IMG/VR virus record: IMGVR_UViG_3300035698_017915 | Location: 1-43,230 of that record | Origin: a virus | DNA: 43,230 bases | Strand: one strand, 5' to 3' | Part shown: positions 29,544 through 38,126 of the stretch, piece by piece | Layout of the letters: every line of letters begins with the position of its first letter | How positions within the stretch are numbered: the first letter of the stretch is position 1 | Program-made: the position numbers and the translations under genes | Notes under the pieces: model-generated | What the model was told of the DNA's origin: nothing | Seen by the model: the letters and a program-made list of their open reading frames with translations, nothing else | Databases searched by the model: none

Positions 29544-31542
29544 CCCAAGTTGATCAGTTATAACCACGAAACCCCTTGTTTTGCAGGGTGGACACCGAGA
29601 TGTTTCCACTACATCTTGGGTTCAACTTTTAGCTGACGCGGCAAACGGAGCCCGAGGCGGTCCAGCAGGATGGCTTGGTGATCGGTGGGACGGGCTACAC
29701 AGCGGCGGCGGATTGCCGGGCCGTCGCGGGTTGGCAATACCACGTCGATCAGACTGATCTTGCCCAACTCCTCGAAGATCCGACGGGGCTCGTCGCCCAA
29801 GCCGGCGGCCCGAGTCATTTGGTGAAGCGTCTTCCAGAGGACATACGCCAAGAAACAGACAAGAATGTGGGACTGAACTCGCTCTTCAGTCTGGTGCCAA
29901 ACCGGACGGATCCGCAAATCGCCCTTGTGGATTCGAAAGGCCGCCTCTGCCTCGGTCAATTGGATGTACGCATGCCAGAGGTCTTCGGCCGACCAGTCCG
30001 TGACGTTCGTTCGTAGAAGATAGCAGCCCTCGTTCAGCGTCGCCCACTCGCGACAGGCCTCGTCTTTTTTCCAAGAGATGACCGCGCGACCATCGACGTC
30101 CTCGACGGTGACATTGTAAAGCCCGGCGGCCCGGGAGTTGTTTACCATGATCTTGCCGATGCGACGGTCGATCACTTCCTTTTTCCATTTGCGTTTGTCG
30201 CAACTCGCGAGGACCTTTTCCAACGCCTCGTCAATGCGACGCTCGAAACGCTCGTGCATCGCCTTTTCCTTTTCGCGGCGATCACGGCTGCGGCACAAAA
30301 TGTACGTTTCCTTGCCGCCGTCGGGCGAAGGACACATCTTTACTTCCAGACCTTCGCGGATCACCCGCCAATCTTCGTCAAGCAACTGACGCTCAAACTT
30401 CTTGAGCGTTCCTTTCGACGCGCCGATGATATAGCGACGGTCACCCGACTCCATGAACTCGATGTTCGCCTTGCTCATCATGCCGCGATCGCCGCACCAG
30501 ATCCGGTTCGCTCGGCCGTAACGCTTCTCCATCGTTGTGACAATCTCTTGCCACGTCGTGACGTCGTTTCGGTTGCCGTCGAAGACTTCATAGCCCAGCG
30601 GGACACCATCTTTGGTGACGACCAGCCCGATGCAGACTTGCTTGCAATCACCACGCTTGTCGCGGGAGTAACCGCGTTGGGCTTGCGGATTTCCTTCGCA
30701 GAGACCTTCAAAATAGGTCGACGTCACGTCGTATAGAAGTAAATCGTAATCCAGGTCGAACAGCGTGCCGAGCCGGTTTTTCAGGTGCTTTTCCAGAGCC
30801 TCCTTGTGCGGTAGCAGCCGATCCAACGCTCGATACAGTCGATGATGGTTGATTTTGTCCGCCGGAACGCCCAATAACTCGGGCAATGCCGTGCTCTTGT
30901 AATAATGTTCGGCGATATGCAGTTCGCTCGACGGGTTGCACAGTCGGCAAATGACAAGGATAAGCGCGGTCTTTGCCCACGGGATGTCTTCTTTGCCGCG
31001 AGGGATGACGTCTTCAAACAGGTCGTCGAGTCGCAATCGGCGGACCAATTCCATCGCCAGCCACGCTCCGCCGAACTCAAGTTGATTCTCGACCCTAACA
31101 TTCGCCGTATCGACCTCGACCCACTCGGGCTCGTGCTTGTCTTCATGATCGAAGAGTTGCAGTTGTGCATAAGGTGATTTCTTCTCGCGTTGTGCCGCTC
31201 GCTTGATGCCGGCGCGTTCGGACTGCTTGAGCTTGCCAAGCCAAGCAACCGTCCGCTGACGCGGCCCGCGATCGGTTCGATATGACTCGACCAACGCCCA
31301 ATACGCCTGGCGTTTCCCTTTGATTCTTCGGTAGCATGGCCTGATGAACATACCCGAATTATCGGCAACCGAAGCGCCTCGTCAAACGCAGATCTTTCCA
31401 CTACAACGCGATCTGCATTCTTCGAGAACGAAGATCGACGGTTTTCCGTGAAGCCAGGAAATCTACAACCGCCGTGGCACCCCCATTTCAGACCCAAAAA
31501 CTTCCGAAAAAACAATTTCGCCGTCCAACTGATCAACTTGGG
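29544..31542 (-). mobile_element. Complete insertion sequence, IS1634-type
   Basis: 16-bp perfect inverted repeats, CCCAAGTTGATCAGTT at 29544-29559 and its complement at 31527-31542, bound a 1,999-bp element with one transposase gene. TTAG flanks both ends (29540-29543 and 31543-31546), a likely 4-bp target duplication. It is far richer in G+C than the phage DNA and is the only minus-strand gene, so it is a recent arrival from a higher-GC genome, perhaps the host's. Confidence 0.9.
29609..31351 (-). CDS. IS1634-family (IS4 superfamily) DDE transposase
   Basis: 580 aa, intact. DDE residues: first Asp in LLLYDVTSTYFEG, second in WCGDRGMMSKAN, Glu in LTEAEAAFRIHK with the following R and K of the YREK-like element. 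The N-terminus (RGPRQRTVAWLGKL) is typical for this family. The frame runs from just inside the right inverted repeat to just inside the left. Codon use is GC-rich, unlike all neighbours. Confidence 0.93.
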   Translation of the reverse strand: MFIRPCYRRIKGKRQAYWALVESYRTDRGPRQRTVAWLGKLKQSERAGIKRAAQREKKSPYAQLQLFDHEDKHEPEWVEVDTANVRVENQLEFGGAWLAMELVRRLRLDDLFEDVIPRGKEDIPWAKTALILVICRLCNPSSELHIAEHYYKSTALPELLGVPADKINHHRLYRALDRLLPHKEALEKHLKNRLGTLFDLDYDLLLYDVTSTYFEGLCEGNPQAQRGYSRDKRGDCKQVCIGLVVTKDGVPLGYEVFDGNRNDVTTWQEIVTTMEKRYGRANRIWCGDRGMMSKANIEFMESGDRRYIIGASKGTLKKFERQLLDEDWRVIREGLEVKMCPSPDGGKETYILCRSRDRREKEKAMHERFERRIDEALEKVLASCDKRKWKKEVIDRRIGKIMVNNSRAAGLYNVTVEDVDGRAVISWKKDEACREWATLNEGCYLLRTNVTDWSAEDLWHAYIQLTEAEAAFRIHKGDLRIRPVWHQTEERVQSHILVCFLAYVLWKTLHQMTRAAGLGDEPRRIFEELGKISLIDVVLPTRDGPAIRRRCVARPTDHQAILLDRLGLRLPRQLKVEPKM

Positions 31543-31617
31543 TTAGATCCTAAGTGATCTACTTTTCTTTTTCTAAAAATAATCCAGATATTTTTTGGGC
31601 TTTAGTTGTTTTTAGTA

Positions 31618-31646
31618 TTGACTTATATAGTTTGATAGACGATAAT
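31618..31646 (+). promoter_or_regulatory. Class A promoter, copy 1
   Basis: TTGACT (31618-31623), 17-nt spacer, GATAAT (31641-31646), with GATAGAC at the end of the spacer. AAAAATAATCCAGAT lies just upstream, as at copy 3. It faces the AAA+ gene at 31697. Confidence 0.75.
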
Positions 31647-31696
31647 GCTTTCAGTCGAGGGCAAAAACAACTGAGAAACAATTAGGAGAAAAACAA

Positions 31697-33196
31697 ATGA
31701 AGTGGTTGGAAGCAATTAAACATGCCCGTCGAGTTAGTGTTCCTCTCATCGCTCTGAATTCCCCTGATCCTGCGAATACTATCCGCAAGGTTGCCAAGGA
31801 ACTGACAAGTGATAAAGTCACGATCCCTTTCGTATCTTGGGACATTTGCCGTGGAGCAATAGGATTGAATTCTGAGGGCTCTAGTGCCATTGCCGCTGCT
31901 GAAATGGGAGATGATGTCACCATCGGACAACCTAACGTGATGGTCACGTTGGCCAGCAAGCTGCCAGAGAATACCGTGATGTTCGTTCACAATGCCGATC
32001 TCTACTTTGAGATGACCCCTATCTTCGGTCAAGGACTGTGGAATCTGCGAGACACTTTCAAGACCAACAAACGGATGATTGTACTTTTGACGGTTGACTT
32101 CACACCCCCAGCTTACTTGAAGGATGACATTGTGGTCATTGATGAGCCGTTGCCGAGCACTGAGACTTTGACTGAAGTAGTCAAAGAATGTGATCTGTCC
32201 CGAATCAATGCCGGAAAAGAACCCCTTACGGATGAAGACGTTACTCATTCGGTGGAAGCCGTGCGTGGACTGAATGCCTTCTCTGCTGAACAAGCTGTCG
32301 CCATGTCGTTACGGAATGAGGGAATCGACATGGAGCATTTGTGGGAAGCCAAGCGAACTCAGGTGGAACTCACCAAGGGTCTTTCGGTTTGGCGTGGCAA
32401 CGAATCCTTTGAGGATGTGAAGGGTTTGGGATTCGTCAAGGAATTTTTGGGCAGGGTCATCAATGGAAAGAATCCTCCGAATGCTATCGTATGGGTTGAC
32501 GAGATCGAAAAAATGGTTGCGGGTGCTGGATCTGGTGGAGACTCTTCGGGAGTTTCGCAAGGAATTTTGGGTTCTATGTTGACTGAAATGCAAAACCAAA
32601 ATGCTGTTGGTGTCATACTCCTTGGCGTAGCAGGATCTGGTAAGAGTCTTGTTGCCAAGGCTATCGGAAAAGAAGCTGATGTGCCTACAATTAGTTGGGA
32701 TAGTAATGCTATGAAATCTGGTCTAGTTGGATCTTCAGAAGCATCGGTAAGGACTGCTCTCAAGGTGATCAGTGCTGTTTCCTCCAACAATGCCTTGTGG
32801 ATTGCGACTTGCAACAGTATCAAGAATATCCCTACTGCTTTGCGAAGACGATTCAGCTACGGAACTTACTTTTTCGATCTGCCGACCAGTGATGAAAAAG
32901 ATGCCATTTGGGAATACTACTTGGCAAAATGTGGAACCACCAAAGCACAATGCAAGGTGATGCCTGAGAGCAATTTGTGGACAGGTGCCGAGACCAAAAC
33001 CTGTTGTCAGTTGGCCTATAATCTGGACTGTACTTTGGTGGAAGCCAGTAAGTATTTTGTTCCGGTTGCTGTGGCTGCTCCAAAGGAATTGGAAGATCTG
33101 AGAAACGAAGCTGAAGGACGTTTTCTTTCGGCAAATCATGGTGAGACTTACACGAAGAAGCGTAGTGTGAAAACCCGTAACATCGACTTGAACTAA
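31697..33196 (+). CDS. AAA+ ATPase with Walker B before Walker A, Ycf46-like context
   Basis: 499 aa, AGGAG ribosome site. The N-terminal ~210 residues (VPLIALNSPDPANTIRKV, IPFVSWDICRGAIGLN) resemble the N-domain of Ycf46-type ATPases. The ATPase part is unusual in order. AIVWVDEIEKM (Walker B, Asp268) comes first, then SGVSQGILGSMLTEMQ, then GVAGSGKS (Walker A, 310-317). Next are LVGSSEASVR, WIATCNSI (sensor 1, 370-373) and LRRRF (Arg finger, 383-386). The normal Walker B between Walker A and sensor 1 is absent. Neighbours include DUF1257- and DUF2997-like proteins at 37592 and 37900, which accompany Ycf46 elsewhere. Confidence 0.85.
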   Translation: MKWLEAIKHARRVSVPLIALNSPDPANTIRKVAKELTSDKVTIPFVSWDICRGAIGLNSEGSSAIAAAEMGDDVTIGQPNVMVTLASKLPENTVMFVHNADLYFEMTPIFGQGLWNLRDTFKTNKRMIVLLTVDFTPPAYLKDDIVVIDEPLPSTETLTEVVKECDLSRINAGKEPLTDEDVTHSVEAVRGLNAFSAEQAVAMSLRNEGIDMEHLWEAKRTQVELTKGLSVWRGNESFEDVKGLGFVKEFLGRVINGKNPPNAIVWVDEIEKMVAGAGSGGDSSGVSQGILGSMLTEMQNQNAVGVILLGVAGSGKSLVAKAIGKEADVPTISWDSNAMKSGLVGSSEASVRTALKVISAVSSNNALWIATCNSIKNIPTALRRRFSYGTYFFDLPTSDEKDAIWEYYLAKCGTTKAQCKVMPESNLWTGAETKTCCQLAYNLDCTLVEASKYFVPVAVAAPKELEDLRNEAEGRFLSANHGETYTKKRSVKTRNIDLN

Positions 33197-33207
33197 GGAG
33201 AAAAACA

Positions 33208-33531
33208 ATGAAGAAGAACAAAAAGAAGAGTCAAGAGGCAAAGTATTTGGTACAGCACGTTAGGCACAACAAGATTCCATTTGCAACGGTTGTGGCTTTT
33301 TCTGTGGACAAGATTGGAATCAGTGTCTGTTGTCCTCGGGACCATTTCACTAAGAAAAAGGGAGTAGCTATCGCAAAGGGAAGGGCAGAGAAAATTGATC
33401 CAAGTCTCAAGCATGTAGGCACTGAGGTATCATGTTGTATGCAAGTTGGTGGTGATAAGATTGATGTATGCCGTCTGCTGGAAGAAAGTATCACTGCCAT
33501 GATCACAAGAGCCCAGAAATATTTCAAGTAG
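33208..33531 (+). CDS. Hypothetical protein
   Basis: 107 aa, AGGAG ribosome site. Lys-rich N-terminus, beta-rich middle (FATVVAFSVDKIGISVCC), C-terminal helix (LLEESITAMITRAQKYF). Second gene of the AAA+ operon. No family recognised. Confidence 0.65.
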   Translation: MKKNKKKSQEAKYLVQHVRHNKIPFATVVAFSVDKIGISVCCPRDHFTKKKGVAIAKGRAEKIDPSLKHVGTEVSCCMQVGGDKIDVCRLLEESITAMITRAQKYFK

Positions 33532-33546
33532 AAAGAAAGGGATCAC

Positions 33547-33912
33547 ATGAAAAAGGAAGTAGTAAAAATCAGGGTTGCCATAGAGCATGACATAGACAGT
33601 GCATCAGGATACCCATGTATGGAAGGATATCGAATCAGCATACAAATATTTGGGTGTACATTCTATGTTAATCGAGTATCTCTTTCTACTTTCAATATCT
33701 TAAAAAAAGGGGGCAAACAGGAGATCATCAAAGAGGGACTCATTATTGCCAAAAACATAGCTAACAGTGTAACCCGAGATGGTTATGTGGTTGATGTGTC
33801 GGATTCGTTGACAGTGGATCTGATTGCAAAAAAAGAAGAAGCAGAAAAGGCATTGAGAGTAGCCACAGATAATTTGGAAGCAGTTTACCGAGAAATAAAG
33901 GGAGAAAAATAA
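33547..33912 (+). CDS. Hypothetical protein
   Basis: 121 aa. Beta strands with Cys/Tyr (YRISIQIFGCTFYVNRVS), then a long helix at the end (KKEEAEKALRVATDNLEAVYREI). The stop shares a base with the next ATG (TAATG). No family recognised. Confidence 0.65.
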   Translation: MKKEVVKIRVAIEHDIDSASGYPCMEGYRISIQIFGCTFYVNRVSLSTFNILKKGGKQEIIKEGLIIAKNIANSVTRDGYVVDVSDSLTVDLIAKKEEAEKALRVATDNLEAVYREIKGEK

Positions 33913-34787
33913 TGAATGTATTAGTTGATAAATGTGTTTTGCTCAATCTTACCGTGCATCGTCCCGTTATGGTAAAGGCTGCTGATCTAGACAAGATCAG
34001 TGCTGACGCAAATAAGAACATGTTGAATCTATCCAAGAGGTTGATTCAAGGCAAATCGTTCACCAAAGCCAAGAATTACGCAACCATCATACGGAAGTGG
34101 TTGGACAAAAGGGGACTCCCTACCAAGGTTGGGAGGGGCTCTTGTTTGATTCCGGTTTCGTTAGTGGATGAAGTCATGGAGTACCTGGAGAAAGCTAGGG
34201 AAACTTATGCTGAACTGGTTGCTCAATTTGTTGCCGAATATCCCAAGATGCAGAACGAAGCAAGAGACAAGCTTGGGGATCAGTACAACCCAGATAATTA
34301 TCCTGCGGTTGAAGATATTGAAAAGCTATTTTGGATCGAAGCTTATTGGTTGGACCTGGGATTACCAAACCAGGAAAAAATGGGAATTAAGGCTTGGAAT
34401 ATGGAAAAAGCAAAAGCCGAAAAACTCTGGGACAAAGCCGCTAATGACATTCAGGTTGCTTTGCGTGAATCTTTCCGCGAGTTGATCAAGCATCTTGCCG
34501 ATAGGCTAGAAACTGGTGTGGATGGTAAGAAGAAGATATTCAAAGAGGCAACTATTGCTAATGTCACTTCTTTCATCGACCTGTTTAAGAAACGGAATTT
34601 GACAGATGATAAGGAACTTGAGAGGTTGGTTTCTCTGGCAGGGAGAGCCATGGATGGGGTTGATTCCGATACGTTGCGAGACTCGGAAGGGGTTCGGGAA
34701 AAGATCAAAAAGCAAATGGACAAGGTGGTAGGTTCTTTGGACAAGATGCTGTATGATGCCCCTAAACGACAAATTGATTTTGAATAG
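33912..34787 (+). CDS. DUF3150-like helical phage protein
   Basis: 291 aa, largely helical. N-terminal LLNLTVHRPVMVKAADL and YATIIRKWLDKRGLP, then long helices (VMEYLEKARETYAELVAQFV). The layout resembles DUF3150 proteins that occur near phage and plasmid AAA+ ATPases; the match is by general pattern only. Confidence 0.6.
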   Translation: MNVLVDKCVLLNLTVHRPVMVKAADLDKISADANKNMLNLSKRLIQGKSFTKAKNYATIIRKWLDKRGLPTKVGRGSCLIPVSLVDEVMEYLEKARETYAELVAQFVAEYPKMQNEARDKLGDQYNPDNYPAVEDIEKLFWIEAYWLDLGLPNQEKMGIKAWNMEKAKAEKLWDKAANDIQVALRESFRELIKHLADRLETGVDGKKKIFKEATIANVTSFIDLFKKRNLTDDKELERLVSLAGRAMDGVDSDTLRDSEGVREKIKKQMDKVVGSLDKMLYDAPKRQIDFE

Positions 34788-34802
34788 AAAGGAGGGTTTG
34801 CT

Positions 34803-34859
34803 TTGAAAACATATCCCCAAATGAGCAGTTATCAAATCCGAAAGGAAAGCAAAAAATGA
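34803..34859 (+). CDS. Possible 18-residue leader peptide
   Basis: TTG at 34803 follows AAAGGAGG, the strongest ribosome site nearby, and reads KTYPQMSSYQIRKESKK to a TGA that overlaps the ATG at 34856. It may couple translation of the next gene rather than make a functional peptide. Confidence 0.35.
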   Translation: MKTYPQMSSYQIRKESKK

Positions 34860-35098
34860 TAAAGGAATATAACAGCAAGAAAATCGAATCAGCAATGGAG
34901 TATGCTGAAAGTGAATTTGTACGCACTGATAAGAGTATGGCTGTCGTGACTTTAACAGGACAACTATTCCACGTTATGGATGTGTCATCGGCAAAAAATC
35001 TAGGCATTGCTATTGTTGGTGTGGTGTCGGAAGACATGGGACTTGTACAACAAATCAAGGATGCAGATCAAAACAAAAGAAAGGAGAATTGCCACTGA
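34856..35098 (+). CDS. Hypothetical protein
   Basis: 80 aa. Alternating helix and strands (SAMEYAESEFVRTDKSMAV, LGIAIVGVVSEDMG). The stop TGA overlaps the next start (TGATG). No family recognised. Confidence 0.62.
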   Translation: MIKEYNSKKIESAMEYAESEFVRTDKSMAVVTLTGQLFHVMDVSSAKNLGIAIVGVVSEDMGLVQQIKDADQNKRKENCH

Positions 35099-36507
35099 TG
35101 AAGTTTTATTTGGGAAAGCCATTTGATGTGAGCACAAATCAAGTGAAGGACGAGGAACTTTTTTTGCTTGATGCCCATGATCTAACTACCCATGCTATGT
35201 GTGTGGGTATGACAGGATCGGGCAAGACAGGTTTGTGTTTGAGCCTACTGGAAGAGGTTGCTTTAAATCAGATACCTGCCATCGTCATTGATGTGAAAGG
35301 TGATTTGGCCAATCTAGCTTTGGTGTTTCCTGATCTAGATTCTAAGTCTTTTGCACCATGGGTTAATCCAGAAGAAGACGCAGAAACAGTGGCAAACAAT
35401 TGGAAGAATGGTTTGGCCAAGTGGAACATTGAACCAGAACGATTGGCAATCCTGAAAAGAAAAGCCGTTATAGATATCTACACTCCTGGCAGTGTAGCTG
35501 GGCTGCCTCTAAGTGTGCTGCAATCATTTGATGTGTCGCCGCGAGAAGTTATGAATGATCATGATCTGTTTCGGGATCACTTGATCAACACGGTGTCAGG
35601 ACTGTTGACTTTGTTAGGACTCAAAGCCGATCCAATGAAATCAAAAGAGTATGTTTTGGTGGCAAATCTTTTGCAGAATGCTTGGCGAGGAAATAGGGCT
35701 ATGACTTTGAGCGATCTTGTGCATGAGATCAGAACACCACCCCTGAATCATATTGGTTGTTTGACCATGCAGAATTTCTATCCCGAGAAGGATCGTAAGA
35801 AGTTTTCGGTTAAGTTAAACAATTTGATTGCTTCACCATCCTTTGCCAGTTGGATGAGAGGAGAGCCGATGGATGTGGGCATGTTGCTGCAACCCGGAAG
35901 AGTGTCGGTGATTTCAATTGCTCACATGAATGATCAAGAGCGTATGTTTTTCATGACCATGTTGTTAAACAAGTTGGTAGCATGGGTGAGAACACAACCG
36001 GGATCGGATACGTTGAAGGCTTTGTTCTACATGGATGAAATTTTTGGGTTCTTTCCCCCTGTCGCAAACCCGCCAAGTAAACGTCCCTTGCTGACCCTGT
36101 TGAAACAAGCCAGAGCATTCGGTTTGGGCATTGTCTTGGCTACCCAAAACCCTGTTGACTTGGATTACCGGGGATTGTCCAATATTGGAACATGGTTCCT
36201 TGGCAGATTGCAGACAGAACGTGATCGGGATCGGGTTGTAAGTGGTTTGTCAGAATCGAATGCTATGGGCTCCAGAAAGGCTGTGGAGGGTTTGCTAGCA
36301 GGATTGCAGCCTAGGACGTTTGTGGTAAGCAGTGTCCACACCGATGATCTGAGCGTACTACACAGCCGATGGGCGATGAGTTATCTAAAGGGACCGATGA
36401 CCAGGGAGCAAATATCGAGTCTGAGTAGACCGATTGAAGAATACGTAATGAATGAAGAATTGTTTGCTTTGAATAATGATGTGTTTGATACTGTTTACAA
36501 ACCATAG
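35098..36507 (+). CDS. HerA/FtsK-like DNA-translocase ATPase
   Basis: 469 aa from the ATG at 35098. Walker A MCVGMTGSGKTGLCLSLLEE (GMTGSGKT core), then AIVIDVKGDLANL as in HerA/VirD4 proteins. Walker B is ALFYMDEIFGFFPP, followed by LLKQARAFGLGIVLATQNP and SNIGTWFLGRLQTERD, which are characteristic of the HerA group. It would translocate on duplex DNA, maybe in recombination or as a modification/defence motor. No NurA-like partner is seen beside it. Downstream a GGAG site starts the next gene at 36518. Confidence 0.88.
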   Translation: MKFYLGKPFDVSTNQVKDEELFLLDAHDLTTHAMCVGMTGSGKTGLCLSLLEEVALNQIPAIVIDVKGDLANLALVFPDLDSKSFAPWVNPEEDAETVANNWKNGLAKWNIEPERLAILKRKAVIDIYTPGSVAGLPLSVLQSFDVSPREVMNDHDLFRDHLINTVSGLLTLLGLKADPMKSKEYVLVANLLQNAWRGNRAMTLSDLVHEIRTPPLNHIGCLTMQNFYPEKDRKKFSVKLNNLIASPSFASWMRGEPMDVGMLLQPGRVSVISIAHMNDQERMFFMTMLLNKLVAWVRTQPGSDTLKALFYMDEIFGFFPPVANPPSKRPLLTLLKQARAFGLGIVLATQNPVDLDYRGLSNIGTWFLGRLQTERDRDRVVSGLSESNAMGSRKAVEGLLAGLQPRTFVVSSVHTDDLSVLHSRWAMSYLKGPMTREQISSLSRPIEEYVMNEELFALNNDVFDTVYKP

Positions 36508-36517
36508 GAGAAAAGAA

Positions 36518-36784
36518 ATGAAGATTGATGTTCTTTTTGATGATGCTACTTTTTATGAGGCTGGTTTCTGCAAAGAGGAGTTGTTGTTTGGGGCTGTCCC
36601 ACAAAGGGGGCACAGGATAACACTTCCAAAAAAATTGGAATTTGCAGATGCATCGGGAACTTTGTGGGATGCATTTGTAGCAGAAGTTGTTGAGGTTGAA
36701 TGGATGCCTGACTATGGGGAGAAAGGAAAAGTAAGGTGCGTTGTCACATGCCATATCGTATGGGAGAGATTGAAAAAAACTTAG
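36518..36784 (+). CDS. Hypothetical protein
   Basis: 88 aa from the ATG at 36518 (AGGAG). Beta-rich (ELLFGAVPQRGHRITL, DAFVAEVVEVEWMP), ends in a helix. Last gene before the second class A promoter. Confidence 0.65.
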   Translation: MKIDVLFDDATFYEAGFCKEELLFGAVPQRGHRITLPKKLEFADASGTLWDAFVAEVVEVEWMPDYGEKGKVRCVVTCHIVWERLKKT

Positions 36785-36813
36785 GATATTTTTAGATTTC
36801 CAGGTGATTGGTG

Positions 36814-36842
36814 TTGACTTTCATAGTACGATAGACGATAAT
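36814..36842 (+). promoter_or_regulatory. Class A promoter, copy 2
   Basis: TTGACT (36814-36819), 17 nt, GATAAT (36837-36842), with CGATAGAC before the -10. About 45 bp before the gene at 36889. The downstream leader (TTGAGGGAAACGAAG) resembles those of copies 1 and 3 (TCGAGGGCAAAAAC, TTGAGGGGCACAGC). Confidence 0.75.
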
Positions 36843-36888
36843 CACATGTAGTTGAGGGAAACGAAGTCAAAACAAAGGGAGAAAAGAA

Positions 36889-37464
36889 ATGCAACGTATC
36901 ACATCACAAAAGTTGGTCAACAAGCTTTCCGAGCGAAAGGGAGCCATCATTGTCTCCTGTATCACGAAGACCCAGCCAAAGTTGACCAAAAAGAGCAGGA
37001 TTGATGGTGTTCCTACTGACGAACGTTTTCCGGGTGGTGTCTATCGGGTTGCCTATGGTCGTTTCATGCTGGGCACCAATTACGAAGACAACGTGAATGC
37101 CCAGCGTGAACGAGAAGGGCACAGTCAAGCCGGTTGCTTCAAGGCGGAAGAAATGTGGGGAGGTAAGGGAAAGCAGGTTGGACGATTCCTGATTGAGCAT
37201 ACCGGAACGGGTGCTCTTTACCTGCGTGTTCGTCCACAAGCTGACGAAGTTGGTTCTCCTACCAAGATTGCTGATCGGTGGGAAGATACCGATGGAAAAG
37301 AACTGACCGAAGAGGAATTCCAAGTTCTTCAAGCTGGTTACCTTCCCACCCCAAGGAAGACCACCAAGCAGGAAGTTAGCAAGGAGATCCCGTACCGTTG
37401 TTACAAGCTTTCGGCCATCGAAAGCATCAGGTTTGGTGGCAACTCTTATCAACTGGTTCAGTAG
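36889..37464 (+). CDS. Hypothetical protein, probable high expression
   Basis: 191 aa, GGGAG ribosome site. Basic N-terminus (ITSQKLVNKLSERKGAIIV), then mixed alpha/beta. Contains TGTGALYLRVRPQAD. No family recognised. It directly follows a strong promoter and precedes a structured region. Confidence 0.65.
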   Translation: MQRITSQKLVNKLSERKGAIIVSCITKTQPKLTKKSRIDGVPTDERFPGGVYRVAYGRFMLGTNYEDNVNAQREREGHSQAGCFKAEEMWGGKGKQVGRFLIEHTGTGALYLRVRPQADEVGSPTKIADRWEDTDGKELTEEEFQVLQAGYLPTPRKTTKQEVSKEIPYRCYKLSAIESIRFGGNSYQLVQ

Positions 37465-37480
37465 ACATGGCATGGCATGA

Positions 37481-37556
37481 CATGGGAGAGAAGGCATAAG
37501 TGACGTAAGGGACATAGCCCTTAGTGATATGGCGTTAGTGGTCCTTCTCCCTCATG
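37481..37556 (+). ncRNA. Structured intergenic element: 14-bp outer stem and inner hairpin
   Basis: CATGGGAGAGAAGG (37481-37494) pairs with CCTTCTCCCTCATG (37543-37556) with one mismatch and one G-T. Inside, TAAGGG-ACATAG-CCCTTA (37506-37523) is a perfect hairpin. Upstream a short GGCAT/GGCAT/GACAT/GGGAG stretch again has a 5-nt period. There is no T run, so it is not a plain terminator; a leader structure or small RNA is possible. Confidence 0.5.
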
Positions 37557-37591
37557 TTTACAATTAAGTACAAATATAGAAGGAGAAAAAC

Positions 37592-37900
37592 ATGCCTTGT
37601 TGGGAAGTAAACACAGTATCTGTTGAATTTCATGCTGAGAATCGGGTCTTGCTAGACAAGGCAATCAAGGCACAAGGATTGACGTATGTAGAGAATGGCA
37701 ACAGCTTGTATCTGTCAAATGGAATTGATTTGAATTTGAATACAGGTCAGGCAATCATGCAAGAGGGCAGCCAATCGGGATTGAATGCTCTGAAGGTGGG
37801 GTATTCAAACCAAGCATTGAAACAGGTTGCTAATATGAATGGATGGCAGATGCAGAAGCAGGGCAAAAACAAGGGTCTGTTGGTAAAGGAGTCTTTCTGA
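37592..37900 (+). CDS. DUF1257/Ycf35-like protein
   Basis: 102 aa, AAGGAG ribosome site. NTVSVEFHAENRVLLDKAIKAQG at the start and YSNQALKQVANMNGWQM near the end follow the general DUF1257 pattern. In cyanobacteria and other phages DUF1257 and DUF2997 genes accompany a Ycf46 AAA ATPase. The next gene overlaps its stop (TGATG) and looks like DUF2997, which supports the call. Confidence 0.55.
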   Translation: MPCWEVNTVSVEFHAENRVLLDKAIKAQGLTYVENGNSLYLSNGIDLNLNTGQAIMQEGSQSGLNALKVGYSNQALKQVANMNGWQMQKQGKNKGLLVKESF

Positions 37901-38109
37901 TGGCACAGGATAAAATCAAATTTGAGATCCTCCAGGATGGCACGATCAGTGTCACCACAGATGGCGTCAGTGGCACTAATCATACATCGGCAGATGATCT
38001 GCTGAAGGGAATCACAGACGCACTGGGAGGGCAGAGAACGACGAAGAAACGTAATCGGTTGGGGATGACCCACAACCATAATCACAATGACCAACAACAT
38101 TTTCATTAA
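37900..38109 (+). CDS. DUF2997-like small protein with His-rich tail
   Basis: 69 aa. IKFEILQDGTISVTTDGVSG, then LLKGITDALGG, the form of DUF2997. The end is unusual: THNHNHNDQQHFH, a likely metal-binding tail. Coupled to the DUF1257-like gene; probably a partner of the AAA+ protein at 31697 (inference). Confidence 0.58.
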   Translation: MAQDKIKFEILQDGTISVTTDGVSGTNHTSADDLLKGITDALGGQRTTKKRNRLGMTHNHNHNDQQHFH

Positions 38110-38126
38110 ACAAAGGGAGAACAAGA

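Noticed and set aside
29675-31177. Plus-strand open frames across the insertion sequence
   Set aside because: They are opposite-strand shadows of the GC-rich transposase gene.
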